DNA of 64,000 bases from Flavobacterium sp. LC2016-01 (GTDB lineage: Bacteria; Bacteroidota; Bacteroidia; Flavobacteriales; Flavobacteriaceae), in assembly GCF_009711135.1 (NCBI RefSeq), contig NZ_WMIC01000001.1:620001-684000 (forward strand), read 5' to 3'. The translations under genes were made by a program, and so were the position numbers. Positions 17,774 to 26,108 of this stretch are shown here, in pieces. Position 1 is the stretch's first letter. Each line of letters opens with the position of its first letter. Below the pieces are notes generated by a model. It searched no databases and was not told the DNA's origin. It saw nothing but the letters and a program-made list of their open reading frames with translations.

Positions 17774-17885
17774 TTGCCAGCAACGTTTTGGTAGTATAGC
17801 GGGTTTGTGACTAAATTAAGACCATTCTTCGGATTTGTAAAATCATCCGAAATACAAAGCCAATTGCCTAAATCAATTGTGGCAA
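17774..17885. repeat. Structured intergenic module bounded by TTGCCA/TGGCAA
   Basis: The ends TTGCCA (17774-17779) and TGGCAA (17880-17885) are inverted. Inside is the AGCGG...ACTAAAT motif shared with 14107-14142, and a hairpin TTCGGAT-N10-ATCCGAA (17828-17851). It separates two island genes. The arrangement recalls a recombination or cassette-boundary site, but classical attC core sites were not found. Confidence 0.45.
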
Positions 17886-17891
17886 CTATTA

Positions 17892-18593
17892 TTAAAGAGT
17901 ATTATTGTCATCTTTTTTCAAAGCAAGATCCTTTTGCATTTTTGCGACTTCATCAATCCATTCCTGTTTGTTGGGATCATTTAGGGCAAGGTCGTAATAT
18001 TTTATTGCGTCATCAAAGTTGGCTGTTCTTCTACACATTTCGGCTATTAAATAATCTATATTAGCGATGGACGTTTTATCCTCGTATTCATTTTTTTCAA
18101 GAGCGAGAACCAAGAAAGTTTTGGTTTTTACTTGAAGTTCTTTTCTTAAATCAATAAATTTTCCTTTGTCTCGGGCTAAATAGGAACCAACTAAATAGCA
18201 GTGCGCTATTTTTGCATTTGGAGCAGAAAGAAATTCTTTTAAATCTCCTGCCACTTTGCATTGCATTATGTCGGTCATTTTTGTTTGTTCATATTGCTGC
18301 AGAAAGGTTTTTATTTTCGCTTTTTCTTCGTCGCTGTATTTCGCTTTAAAATCATCAATATATCCTGAAAAATGACATTTCGGACAGGAATTGATAAGTT
18401 CCTCATAAAAGCTACCAATAGCGCCTTGCTTTTGAAAGTCTTTTAAAGAGCCAAATGTTGTCATACTCATTGTCACACAAAAGTCAACTTTAGCATTATC
18501 CAAAGGACAATTGACAGTTTCGTTTTCGCAGGTATGCGCATTTGCAAGGTTTATTGTGAAAAGGAATAAAAAGGCGAAGTATATTTTTTTCAT
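17892..18593 (-). CDS. Exported DUF2225-like zinc-ribbon/TPR protein
   Basis: 233 residues with a signal peptide (ending NLANA). Cys pairs typical of DUF2225 follow: CPLDN near residue 29 and CPKCHFSGY near 75. The C-terminal half is helical, with a TPR-like unit (RRTANFDDAIKYYDLALNDPNK). DUF2225 proteins are usually cytosolic with a bound zinc; an exported version is less usual. Function unknown. Last gene of the island, divergent from dnaK. Confidence 0.6.
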   Translation of the reverse strand: MKKIYFAFLFLFTINLANAHTCENETVNCPLDNAKVDFCVTMSMTTFGSLKDFQKQGAIGSFYEELINSCPKCHFSGYIDDFKAKYSDEEKAKIKTFLQQYEQTKMTDIMQCKVAGDLKEFLSAPNAKIAHCYLVGSYLARDKGKFIDLRKELQVKTKTFLVLALEKNEYEDKTSIANIDYLIAEMCRRTANFDDAIKYYDLALNDPNKQEWIDEVAKMQKDLALKKDDNNTL

Positions 18594-18708
18594 GAATAAA
18601 GTTTTTAACGAATTTACTTAAAAATAGTATTTAAGGATAAAAAAAATAACCATTTAAATTTGTAAAATAACCTATATAATGACAGCCAAAATACTGATAT
18701 GCCACACT

Positions 18709-18771
18709 TGTCAGGTTTTAAAAATGTCATGTTGTCAGATGATTTTTAAGGTTCTGACGGCAAAACTGACA
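18709..18771 (+). promoter_or_regulatory. Cluster of TGTCAG/CTGACA half-sites upstream of dnaK
   Basis: TGTCAG at 18709-18714 and 18733-18738, TGTCAT at 18725-18730, CTGACG at 18754-18759 and CTGACA at 18766-18771. The two central sites form an inverted pair about two helical turns apart. The position, 25-85 bases upstream of a sigma-54-like promoter, would suit an activator array. Confidence 0.55.
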
Positions 18772-18792
18772 TTTTTATTTAGTTTTTTATAT

Positions 18793-18808
18793 TGGCACAA
18801 AGATTGAC
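18793..18808 (+). promoter_or_regulatory. Sigma-54 (RpoN)-like promoter of dnaK
   Basis: TTGGCACAAAGATTGAC: GG at 18794-18795 and G-A at 18806-18807 have the exact 12-base spacing of -24/-12 elements. The TGGCAC half is perfect; the -12 half has GA where GC is usual. It predicts a start near 18819 and a leader of about 39 bases. No CIRCE element was found. Confidence 0.5.
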
Positions 18809-18857
18809 TTATGCCACCTGAGTTATAAAATTAAATCAAAAATTAAATATATAAAAA

Positions 18858-20738
18858 ATGGGTAAAATAATCGGAATTGACTTAGGTACGACGAACTCTT
18901 GTGTTTCTGTAATGGAAGGTAACGAAGCAGTTGTTATCCCTAACGCAGAAGGAAAAAGAACTACACCATCTATCATCGCTTTTGTTGAAGGTGGAGAAAT
19001 TAAAGTAGGTGATCCTGCAAAAAGACAAGCAGTAACGAATCCTACAAAAACGATTGCTTCTATTAAACGTTTTATGGGACACACTTTTGCTGAAACTCAA
19101 GATGAGGCAAAAAGAGTTCCTTACAGTGTTGTAAAAGGTGACAACAATACGCCACGTGTGGATATTGACGGTCGTTTATACACTGCTCAAGAATTGTCTG
19201 CAATGACACTTCAAAAAATGAAAAAAACTGCTGAAGACTATTTAGGTCAAACTGTAACTGAAGCAGTTATTACTGTTCCTGCTTACTTTAACGATGCGCA
19301 ACGTCAAGCTACTAAAGAAGCTGGTGAAATCGCTGGTCTTAAAGTTATGCGTATCATCAACGAGCCAACTGCTGCTGCACTTGCTTACGGATTAGATAAA
19401 AAAGGAACTGATCAAAAAATTGCTGTTTACGATTTAGGTGGAGGTACTTTTGATATCTCTGTTCTTGAATTAGGAGATGGTGTATTTGAAGTATTATCTA
19501 CAAACGGTGATACTCACTTAGGTGGTGATGATTTTGACCAAGTTATTATTGACTGGTTAGCTGACGAATTCAAATCTGAAGAAGGTATTGATTTACGTTT
19601 AGATCCAATGTCATTACAGCGTTTGAAAGAAGCTGCTGAGAAAGCTAAGATTGAATTGTCATCTTCTGCTGAAACAGAAATCAACTTGCCTTACGTAACT
19701 GCTACTGCTTCTGGACCAAAACACTTAGTGAAAAAATTATCTAGAGCTAAATTTGAGCAATTATCTGATTCTTTAGTAAAACGTTCTATGGAGCCAGTTG
19801 CTAAAGCATTAAAAGATGCAGGTTTATCTACATCTGATATCGACGAAGTAATCCTTGTTGGAGGTTCTACTCGTATGCCAAGAATCGCTGACGAAGTTGA
19901 AAAATTCTTCGGTAAAAAAGCATCTAAAGGTGTTAACCCTGATGAGGTTGTTGCTATTGGAGCTGCTATTCAAGGTGGAGTTTTATCTGGAGATGTAAAA
20001 GATGTATTGTTACTTGACGTAACACCTCTTTCTTTAGGTATCGAAACTATGGGTGGTGTATTGACTAAACTAATTGAGTCTAATACAACTATTCCAACTA
20101 AAAAATCTCAAGTATTCTCTACTGCTGCTGATTCTCAACCATCTGTTGAAATCCATGTATTACAAGGAGAAAGAGCTATGGCTGCTGATAACAAAACTAT
20201 CGGTCGTTTCCACTTAGATGGTATTCCACCAGCACCAAGAGGAGTTCCTCAAATCGAAGTAACTTTCGATATCGATGCTAATGGTATCATCAAAGTTTCT
20301 GCAACTGATAAAGGAACTGGAAAATCTCACGATATCCGTATCGAAGCTTCTTCTGGATTAACAGCTGAAGAAATCGAAAAAATGAAAAAAGATGCTGAAG
20401 CTAACGCTGATGCTGACAGAATTGCAAAAGAAAGAGCTGAGAAATTGAACGAAGCTGACAGTACTATTTTCCAAACTGAAAGTCAATTGAAAGAATTGGG
20501 AAGTAAATTGACAGACGATCAAAAAACAGCTATCGAATTTGCTTTGACTGAATTAAGATTCGCTCACCAATCTCAAGATCTTGAAGCAATCCAAAAAGGA
20601 TTAGACAATGTAAATGCAGCTTGGAAAACAGCTACAGAAGCAATGTACGCTCAAGGTGGGGAAGGTCAACAAGCTGCTCCACAACAAGAGCAATCTGGAG
20701 ACAATGTTGAAGACGTTGAATTCGAAGAAGTAAAATAA
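18858..20738 (+). CDS. dnaK: Molecular chaperone DnaK (Hsp70)
   Basis: ATP-dependent chaperone of 626 residues that folds and protects proteins with DnaJ and GrpE. The nucleotide-binding domain starts [20 protein letters not shown], with the phosphate-2 block [13 protein letters not shown] ([14 protein letters not shown]) and [11 protein letters not shown]. The substrate-binding domain begins after [18 protein letters not shown], and the tail ends [10 protein letters not shown], a typical EEVK-like end. Length is normal. Codon use is cleaner (GGT, GCT, CGT) than in the neighbours, as in highly expressed genes. The upstream promoter looks sigma-54-like. Confidence 0.98.
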   Translation: MGKIIGIDLGTTNSCVSVMEGNEAVVIPNAEGKRTTPSIIAFVEGGEIKVGDPAKRQAVTNPTKTIASIKRFMGHTFAETQDEAKRVPYSVVKGDNNTPRVDIDGRLYTAQELSAMTLQKMKKTAEDYLGQTVTEAVITVPAYFNDAQRQATKEAGEIAGLKVMRIINEPTAAALAYGLDKKGTDQKIAVYDLGGGTFDISVLELGDGVFEVLSTNGDTHLGGDDFDQVIIDWLADEFKSEEGIDLRLDPMSLQRLKEAAEKAKIELSSSAETEINLPYVTATASGPKHLVKKLSRAKFEQLSDSLVKRSMEPVAKALKDAGLSTSDIDEVILVGGSTRMPRIADEVEKFFGKKASKGVNPDEVVAIGAAIQGGVLSGDVKDVLLLDVTPLSLGIETMGGVLTKLIESNTTIPTKKSQVFSTAADSQPSVEIHVLQGERAMAADNKTIGRFHLDGIPPAPRGVPQIEVTFDIDANGIIKVSATDKGTGKSHDIRIEASSGLTAEEIEKMKKDAEANADADRIAKERAEKLNEADSTIFQTESQLKELGSKLTDDQKTAIEFALTELRFAHQSQDLEAIQKGLDNVNAAWKTATEAMYAQGGEGQQAAPQQEQSGDNVEDVEFEEVK

Positions 20739-20747
20739 GCAGAGAGC

Positions 20748-20800
20748 TCCCGATTTATCGGGATGTGAATCGCTTATCCCGATTTTTATCGGGATCTTTT
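20748..20800 (+). terminator. Tandem CCCGAT/ATCGGG hairpins after dnaK
   Basis: Two palindromes (20748-20763 and 20776-20795), the second followed by a T-run. They share arms with the palindrome at 2154-2173. The second should act as the dnaK terminator. Confidence 0.7.
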
Positions 20801-20814
20801 TAAAGATCATAAAT

Positions 20815-20848
20815 AAAAAAACCGAGTCAGAAATGGCTCGGTTTTTTT
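20815..20848. terminator. Bidirectional terminator between dnaK and a convergent gene
   Basis: Stem AAACCGAGTC / GGCTCGGTTT with A-run before and T-run after, 7 bases from the stop of the convergent gene at 20855. Confidence 0.8.
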
Positions 20849-20854
20849 GTTTTG

Positions 20855-21322
20855 TTAATCTTCTTCTTCGTATTTTGTGATTACTACAACTCCCGGAGTA
20901 GGTATTTTGTCTAGATTTACTATTATTGTAGGCTTCTTTTTAAGTTTTAATTCTTTAATTTCACAACTTATGTACTTAAATATTAAAACATTTCTTTTTT
21001 TTGCTCTAATTGTGAATTCGCCATTAATATCGCTTATAGTTACGGTTTTTGTTCCTTTTACAATTATTTCTACACCAGGCAAAGGTTCATTGCTATTGTT
21101 GTAATATACAATTCCTTTATATTCTATAGTGTCATTGCTGGCTTTCGTTTTTATATTTTCTTGGAGCTGATTAATTTTTTGTTCGGCTTGCATCTTTTCT
21201 TGCGCTTTGGTAGCTTGAATTCCTAATCCAAAAAAAGCGATAATTAAGACAAAAGGAATTATCCACTTAGTATTTTGCTCTTGTAATTCAGGAATTGCGA
21301 GAGTCATTTTTAGTTTCATCAT
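20855..21322 (-). CDS. Membrane-anchored protein with CarboxypepD_reg-like domain
   Basis: 155 residues: a short cytosolic start, one TM helix (WIIPFVLIIAFFGLGI), a charged helix (EKMQAEQKINQLQENI), then a carboxypeptidase-regulatory-like beta-sandwich (GIVYYNNSNEPLPGVEIIVKGT...DINGEFTI), the domain usually found before TonB-dependent receptors. Here it stands alone with an acidic tail (KYEEED). The domain may mediate a protein contact at the membrane; the role is unknown. Convergent with dnaK. Confidence 0.7.
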   Translation of the reverse strand: MMKLKMTLAIPELQEQNTKWIIPFVLIIAFFGLGIQATKAQEKMQAEQKINQLQENIKTKASNDTIEYKGIVYYNNSNEPLPGVEIIVKGTKTVTISDINGEFTIRAKKRNVLIFKYISCEIKELKLKKKPTIIVNLDKIPTPGVVVITKYEEED

Positions 21323-21465
21323 AATGCAAAATTTTGGAACGATTAATTTTAATAAAAATAAGTTTTATTTTGAATTATTGAAGCTTTATTTTTCTTGCCA
21401 AAATGACAATTGTCATTTCCCATTCGGATTCTTTTTCGTAATATTACTATTGTAAATTTTTTTGA

Positions 21466-22539
21466 ATGAGAAAGATTAAATACAAGAAAGGGCGCAAGCT
21501 GCAGCACATTACATTAGAGTACACCGGTACACATAAAGAACATGAAACAGAGATGCAACTTTTTGTATATGATGATGCTGATGTTGTTGAATATGACAAG
21601 TTTACGGTTTTAGCTTTAAATTCTTGTTTTGATTTTACTAAAAACAATTGGTTAAATGTTCATGGCTTAAATGACATTGACTTGCTTAAAACAATTGGAA
21701 CTCATTTTAAGCTTGACGACTTCCTTTTAGCTGATATTTTAAACACAACCAAAAGAACCAAATTAGAAGAGCAACCTGATATATTATTTTTTAATATAAA
21801 ATCACTTTTACCTTCTGAGTATTCAGATAACATTAGTGTGGAGCAGCTTAGTTTTATTTTGAAAGATGGATTACTGATTTCTTTTCAGGAAAAACGCAGT
21901 GATTTCTTTACGCATATTCGCGAGCGTCTTCGCACACATGCCGGAATTGTAAGAACAAAAAAAGTAGATTATCTTCTTTATTTACTGCTTGATGCCGTAA
22001 TGGAAAATTTCTACATCACAATTGAAGATGAAGAAGACAAAATCGAAGAATTAATTAATCAGGCTAAAAAAGGAGCGCATCCGGTTATTCTGGAAAAAAT
22101 TGAGAATCACCGAGATAACTTTAATTTTTTAAAACGTTCCATTGTACCGCTTCGAGATTCATTGTATTATCTGAAAACAATTAAAGATGACGATGAAAAT
22201 AACGGCCTTATTCAGAAGGAAACGTTTAATTTCTTTATCAGACTTCATCAAAAAAGTTTAGAGCTCTTAGAGCAGATAGAATCAGATATGAGTTCATTAG
22301 AAAGCGCTTCTAACTTTTATTTTTCGGAACAAAGCCGAAAAATGAATGAAATCATGAAAACGCTCACGATAATCTCAGCTATATTTATTCCATTAACCTT
22401 TATTGTGGGAGTGTACGGAATGAATTTTGAAAATATGCCAGAACTCAAAACCGAAAATGGCTATTTTGTAGTTATGGGCATTATGCTTTTGCTTGTGATA
22501 GGTTTGATTATCTATTTCAAGAAAAGACGATGGTTTTAG
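21466..22539 (+). CDS. corA: CorA-family Mg2+/Co2+ transporter
   Basis: 357 residues: a large cytosolic alpha/beta and long-helix domain, then two C-terminal TM helices with the signature YGMNF in the loop between them (GVYGMNFENMPE) and a basic tail (KKRRWF). Forms a homopentameric inner-membrane channel for divalent cations. Followed after 47 bases by pta on the same strand, but with no obvious functional tie. Confidence 0.95.
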   Translation: MRKIKYKKGRKLQHITLEYTGTHKEHETEMQLFVYDDADVVEYDKFTVLALNSCFDFTKNNWLNVHGLNDIDLLKTIGTHFKLDDFLLADILNTTKRTKLEEQPDILFFNIKSLLPSEYSDNISVEQLSFILKDGLLISFQEKRSDFFTHIRERLRTHAGIVRTKKVDYLLYLLLDAVMENFYITIEDEEDKIEELINQAKKGAHPVILEKIENHRDNFNFLKRSIVPLRDSLYYLKTIKDDDENNGLIQKETFNFFIRLHQKSLELLEQIESDMSSLESASNFYFSEQSRKMNEIMKTLTIISAIFIPLTFIVGVYGMNFENMPELKTENGYFVVMGIMLLLVIGLIIYFKKRRWF

Positions 22540-22586
22540 AATAAAAATATTTTTCAAATACATATTATAGTTTCAAAATATAAATT

Positions 22587-24680
22587 ATGAGTAAAGCGAT
22601 ATACATTGCCACAAGTGATCATAATAGCGGTAAATCAATAATTACCCTTGGTTTAATGAGCATTTTGTTAGGCAAAACAGCAAAAGTGGGTTATTTTAGA
22701 CCCATTGTAGAAGATTTTGTAGACGGTGAACAAGACAATCATATCGAGACGGTTTTGTCGCATTTTAACCTTGATATTAAGTTCGAAGATGCTTATGCAA
22801 TTACAAAAAGCAAACTGATCAAGAAAAAGAATAAAGGCAAAATAGGAGAGGTTTTAGATTTAATTATCGAAAAATATAAAAAGCTTGAAGAACGTTTTGA
22901 TTTTGTTTTAGTTGAAGGAACGAGTTTTACTGGCGAAGGAACTTCAATTGAATTAGATTTGAATGTTTTAATTGCAAAAAATCTCGGAATTCCAACTATA
23001 ATTATTGGTTCCGGCGTTGGAAAAACTTTAGAAGAACTGGTTGATAGTTTGTATTTAGTGTATGATTCTTTCAAAGTAAAAGAAGTTGAGGTTTTGTCTG
23101 TTTTTGCCAATAAGGTACAGCCTGAAAATATAAAATTGGTCACTAAAAGTCTTCAAAAAAGTCTGCCTCCAAATGTATTGGTCAATACGATTCCGTTAAT
23201 ATCAAGTTTGAACAATCCTACAATGCAGGAAATTGTGAATGAACTTGGCGCTAAAGTTTTGTTTGGTGAAAACTATCTTAATAACGAAATTGGTCATTAC
23301 AGCGTTGGAGCAATGCAGCTTCATAATTATCTGGTGCATTTGCATAATAATGCACTTGTAATTACCCCTGGAGATCGTTCAGATATTATTTTAGGAGCTT
23401 TGCAGGCAAATGAATCTGCTAATTATCCTACGATTTCGGGAATCATTTTAACCGGAAATATTGTTCCAGAAGAAAGTATTTTAAAGCTTATAGAAGGACT
23501 TTCGGCCATTGTTCCAATTATCGCTGTCGATGGCGGAACTTATAATATCACAAATAAAATTGGTTCCATAAAATCTGAAATTTATGCTACTAACACGCAT
23601 AAAATTGAAACTTCAATCAGTACGTTTGAGAAATACGTTGAAATCGATGCTTTATCAGAAAGAGTTATTACTTTTCAGCCTGAAGGAATGACGCCAAAAA
23701 TGTTTCAGTACAACATGGTAAAAAGAGCCAAACAGCATCGTAAACATATTGTGCTTCCAGAAGGAAATGATGACCGAATTATCACTGCAGCGTCAAGATT
23801 GATGGATATGGATGTGGTTGATATTTCGATTATTGGAGATAAAAAACAAATTGAGAGCAAAGTTGCTGAACTCGGAATTAGCCTAGATTTTTCAAAAGTG
23901 CAGATTATTAATCCGAAAGAATCAGAGCTTTATGAAGATTATGCCAATACGTATTATGAGCTTAGAAAAGCTAAAAACGTAAGTATAACCATGGCAAGAG
24001 ATTTAATGGAAGATGTTTCGTATTTCGGTACTATGATGGTGTATAAAGGGCACGCAGACGGAATGGTTTCGGGAGCGGCACATACTACACAACATACGAT
24101 TTTACCGGCACTTCAATTCATTAAAACAAAACCCAATTCCTCTGTAGTTTCTTCTGTGTTTTTTATGTGTTTAGAAGACAGAGTTTCTGTTTTTGGCGAT
24201 TGTGCCATCAATCCAAACCCAACGGCTGAACAATTGGCAGAAATCGCTATTTCATCGGCAGAATCAAGTGCAGCTTTCGGAATTGAGCCAAAAATTGCCA
24301 TGCTTTCCTATTCTTCTGGAGCTTCAGGAAAAGGTGATGAAGTTGATAAAGTAAGAACAGCAACCGAAATTGTAAAACAAAAAAGACCTGATTTAAAAAT
24401 CGAAGGTCCAATTCAATATGATGCAGCGGTAGATCGAGCAGTTGGAAAAAGCAAAATGCCAGATTCTGAAGTAGCAGGGCAGGCAAGTGTGCTTATTTTC
24501 CCTGATTTAAATACCGGAAATAACACGTACAAAGCCGTACAAAGAGAAACTGGAGCTTTGGCAATTGGACCAATGCTTCAAGGTTTAAACAAGCCTGTAA
24601 ATGACTTAAGCCGTGGCTGTACAGTTGACGATATAATCAATACTGTCGTCATTACAGCGATTCAAGCGCAGGGATTGTAA
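22587..24680 (+). CDS. pta: Phosphate acetyltransferase (long form)
   Basis: Converts acetyl-CoA and phosphate to acetyl phosphate and CoA, paired with AckA for acetate overflow or uptake. 697 residues in the long form: an N-terminal P-loop/BioD-like domain (ATSDHNSGKSIITLGL), a DRTGG domain (about 220-330) and a C-terminal PTA_PTB catalytic domain from about 375 (RAKQHRKHIVLPEGNDDRIITAA; later SYSSGASGKGDEVDKV and GPIQYDAAVD). A normal length for Bacteroidota. ackA follows 141 bases downstream; the two are likely co-expressed. Confidence 0.97.
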   Translation: MSKAIYIATSDHNSGKSIITLGLMSILLGKTAKVGYFRPIVEDFVDGEQDNHIETVLSHFNLDIKFEDAYAITKSKLIKKKNKGKIGEVLDLIIEKYKKLEERFDFVLVEGTSFTGEGTSIELDLNVLIAKNLGIPTIIIGSGVGKTLEELVDSLYLVYDSFKVKEVEVLSVFANKVQPENIKLVTKSLQKSLPPNVLVNTIPLISSLNNPTMQEIVNELGAKVLFGENYLNNEIGHYSVGAMQLHNYLVHLHNNALVITPGDRSDIILGALQANESANYPTISGIILTGNIVPEESILKLIEGLSAIVPIIAVDGGTYNITNKIGSIKSEIYATNTHKIETSISTFEKYVEIDALSERVITFQPEGMTPKMFQYNMVKRAKQHRKHIVLPEGNDDRIITAASRLMDMDVVDISIIGDKKQIESKVAELGISLDFSKVQIINPKESELYEDYANTYYELRKAKNVSITMARDLMEDVSYFGTMMVYKGHADGMVSGAAHTTQHTILPALQFIKTKPNSSVVSSVFFMCLEDRVSVFGDCAINPNPTAEQLAEIAISSAESSAAFGIEPKIAMLSYSSGASGKGDEVDKVRTATEIVKQKRPDLKIEGPIQYDAAVDRAVGKSKMPDSEVAGQASVLIFPDLNTGNNTYKAVQRETGALAIGPMLQGLNKPVNDLSRGCTVDDIINTVVITAIQAQGL

Positions 24681-24821
24681 TTAATTATGAATTGTTAATT
24701 GTAAATTATGAATTTGCACTTTGTCTAAAAATTGCTTTCGTTTCAGCCTAAATTCATGATAAAAAAAAATAAAAAAAAACTTAGAAGCTCAGCATCTTAG
24801 AACCTTAGCAACTTAAAAAGA

Positions 24822-26006
24822 ATGAAAATACTAATTATAAACTCAGGAAGTTCATCTATTAAATATCAATTAATGGTTATGCCAGAAAACGAAGTAATTT
24901 GTTCTGGTATGATTGACAGAATTGGTTTAGAAACTTCAAATGTTACTTTTAAAACATCCTCAAATTCTATTGAGGAATTACTTCCAATTCCAAATCATAA
25001 AGTTGGTCTGCAAAAAGTAGCCAATATGCTTTTAGACGCTGAAAAAGGTGTAATTAAATCTACTTCCGAAATTACCGCAGTTGGGCATCGTGTGGTGCAT
25101 GGCGGAAGCGATTTTAGTGACACAGTAAAAATCGACGAGAAAGTAAAACTAAAAATCAAACAGCTTTTTGAACTTGCTCCGCTTCATAATCCCGCAAATT
25201 TGGAGGGTATAAATGTTGCTGAAGAAATATTTAATTCGGCTGAACAAATTGCAGTTTTTGATACTGCTTTTCATCAGACAATGCCAGAAGTGGCTTATAA
25301 ATATGCAATTCCGAATTATCTCTTGACAGAAAATAAAGTTCGTGTTTACGGTTTTCACGGAACAAGTCACAAATACGTTTCAGAAAAAGCAATTAAATTT
25401 TTAGAAAATCATTCGAAAATAATTACCATTCACTTAGGAAATGGGTGCAGTATGGCGGCCGTTAAAGACGGAAAATGTATTGATACTTCAATGGGATTTT
25501 CGCCATCAAATGGTCTGATTATGGGTACGCGTGCGGGCGATATTGACCAGTCTGTCATATTTTATATGATAAAAAATCTAAACTATACTCCGGATGAAGT
25601 TAATGCGGTTTTATTAAAACAGTCGGGAATGCTTGGTCTTACTGGTTATAGTGATTTGCGTGATATTGAATCAGAGGCTGAAAAAGGAAATAAAGACTGC
25701 CAACTAGCTTTATTGATGAATGCTTACCGAATCAAAAAAACAATTGGTTCTTATACTGCAGCGTTGAATGGTTTAGATGCTATTGTTTTTACAGCAGGAA
25801 TTGGAGAAAATTCTTCATATATGCGTCAATTGGTTTGTACGGATATGGAGTATTTTGGAATTGAAATTGATTCAGAAAAAAATAAAATTCGCTCAAAAGA
25901 AGTTAGAGAAATTAATAAAGCCAATTCAACAGCAAAGGTTTTAGTTGTGCCAACAGATGAAGAATACGAAATTGCAAATCAGGTGTATCAGTTGTTGAAC
26001 AGTTAA
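24822..26006 (+). CDS. ackA: Acetate kinase
   Basis: Makes ATP and acetate from acetyl phosphate and ADP. 394 residues with the two ASKHA signatures: ILIINSGSSSIKYQLM at the start and the block around VYGFHGTSHKYVSEKA. Catalytic-region pieces HLGNGCSMAAVKDGKCIDTSMGFSP and FTAGIGENSS are intact. Downstream partner of pta. The gap from pta holds short direct-repeat text (TTAATTATGAATTG..TTAATTGTAAATTATGAA) typical of flavobacterial spacers. A terminator hairpin lies 22 bases after the stop. Confidence 0.97.
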   Translation: MKILIINSGSSSIKYQLMVMPENEVICSGMIDRIGLETSNVTFKTSSNSIEELLPIPNHKVGLQKVANMLLDAEKGVIKSTSEITAVGHRVVHGGSDFSDTVKIDEKVKLKIKQLFELAPLHNPANLEGINVAEEIFNSAEQIAVFDTAFHQTMPEVAYKYAIPNYLLTENKVRVYGFHGTSHKYVSEKAIKFLENHSKIITIHLGNGCSMAAVKDGKCIDTSMGFSPSNGLIMGTRAGDIDQSVIFYMIKNLNYTPDEVNAVLLKQSGMLGLTGYSDLRDIESEAEKGNKDCQLALLMNAYRIKKTIGSYTAALNGLDAIVFTAGIGENSSYMRQLVCTDMEYFGIEIDSEKNKIRSKEVREINKANSTAKVLVVPTDEEYEIANQVYQLLNS

Positions 26007-26028
26007 GATTAAAACAGTTTTAGATAAC

Positions 26029-26056
26029 AAAGCTTCTCTTTAGAGAGGCTTTTTTT
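26029..26056 (+). terminator. Terminator after ackA
   Basis: Stem AAGCTTCTCT / AGAGAGGCTT followed by a T-run. Confidence 0.75.
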
Positions 26057-26108
26057 ACGCCTTAAAATTAAATATTTGTGAGTATCTTTGACTATAAAAC
26101 CGAATATC

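Noticed and set aside
17774..17885. Classical integron attC site
   Set aside because: The module has inverted ends but lacks the GTTRRRY and RYYYAAC core sites, and no integrase gene is in the window.
18858..20738. CIRCE/HrcA operator upstream of dnaK
   Set aside because: No TTAGCACTC-N9-GAGTGCTAA or close variant was found in the 264-base gap.
24681..24821. Possible CRISPR-like short repeats between pta and ackA
   Set aside because: Only a few irregular AT-rich words are repeated, without spacers of constant length.
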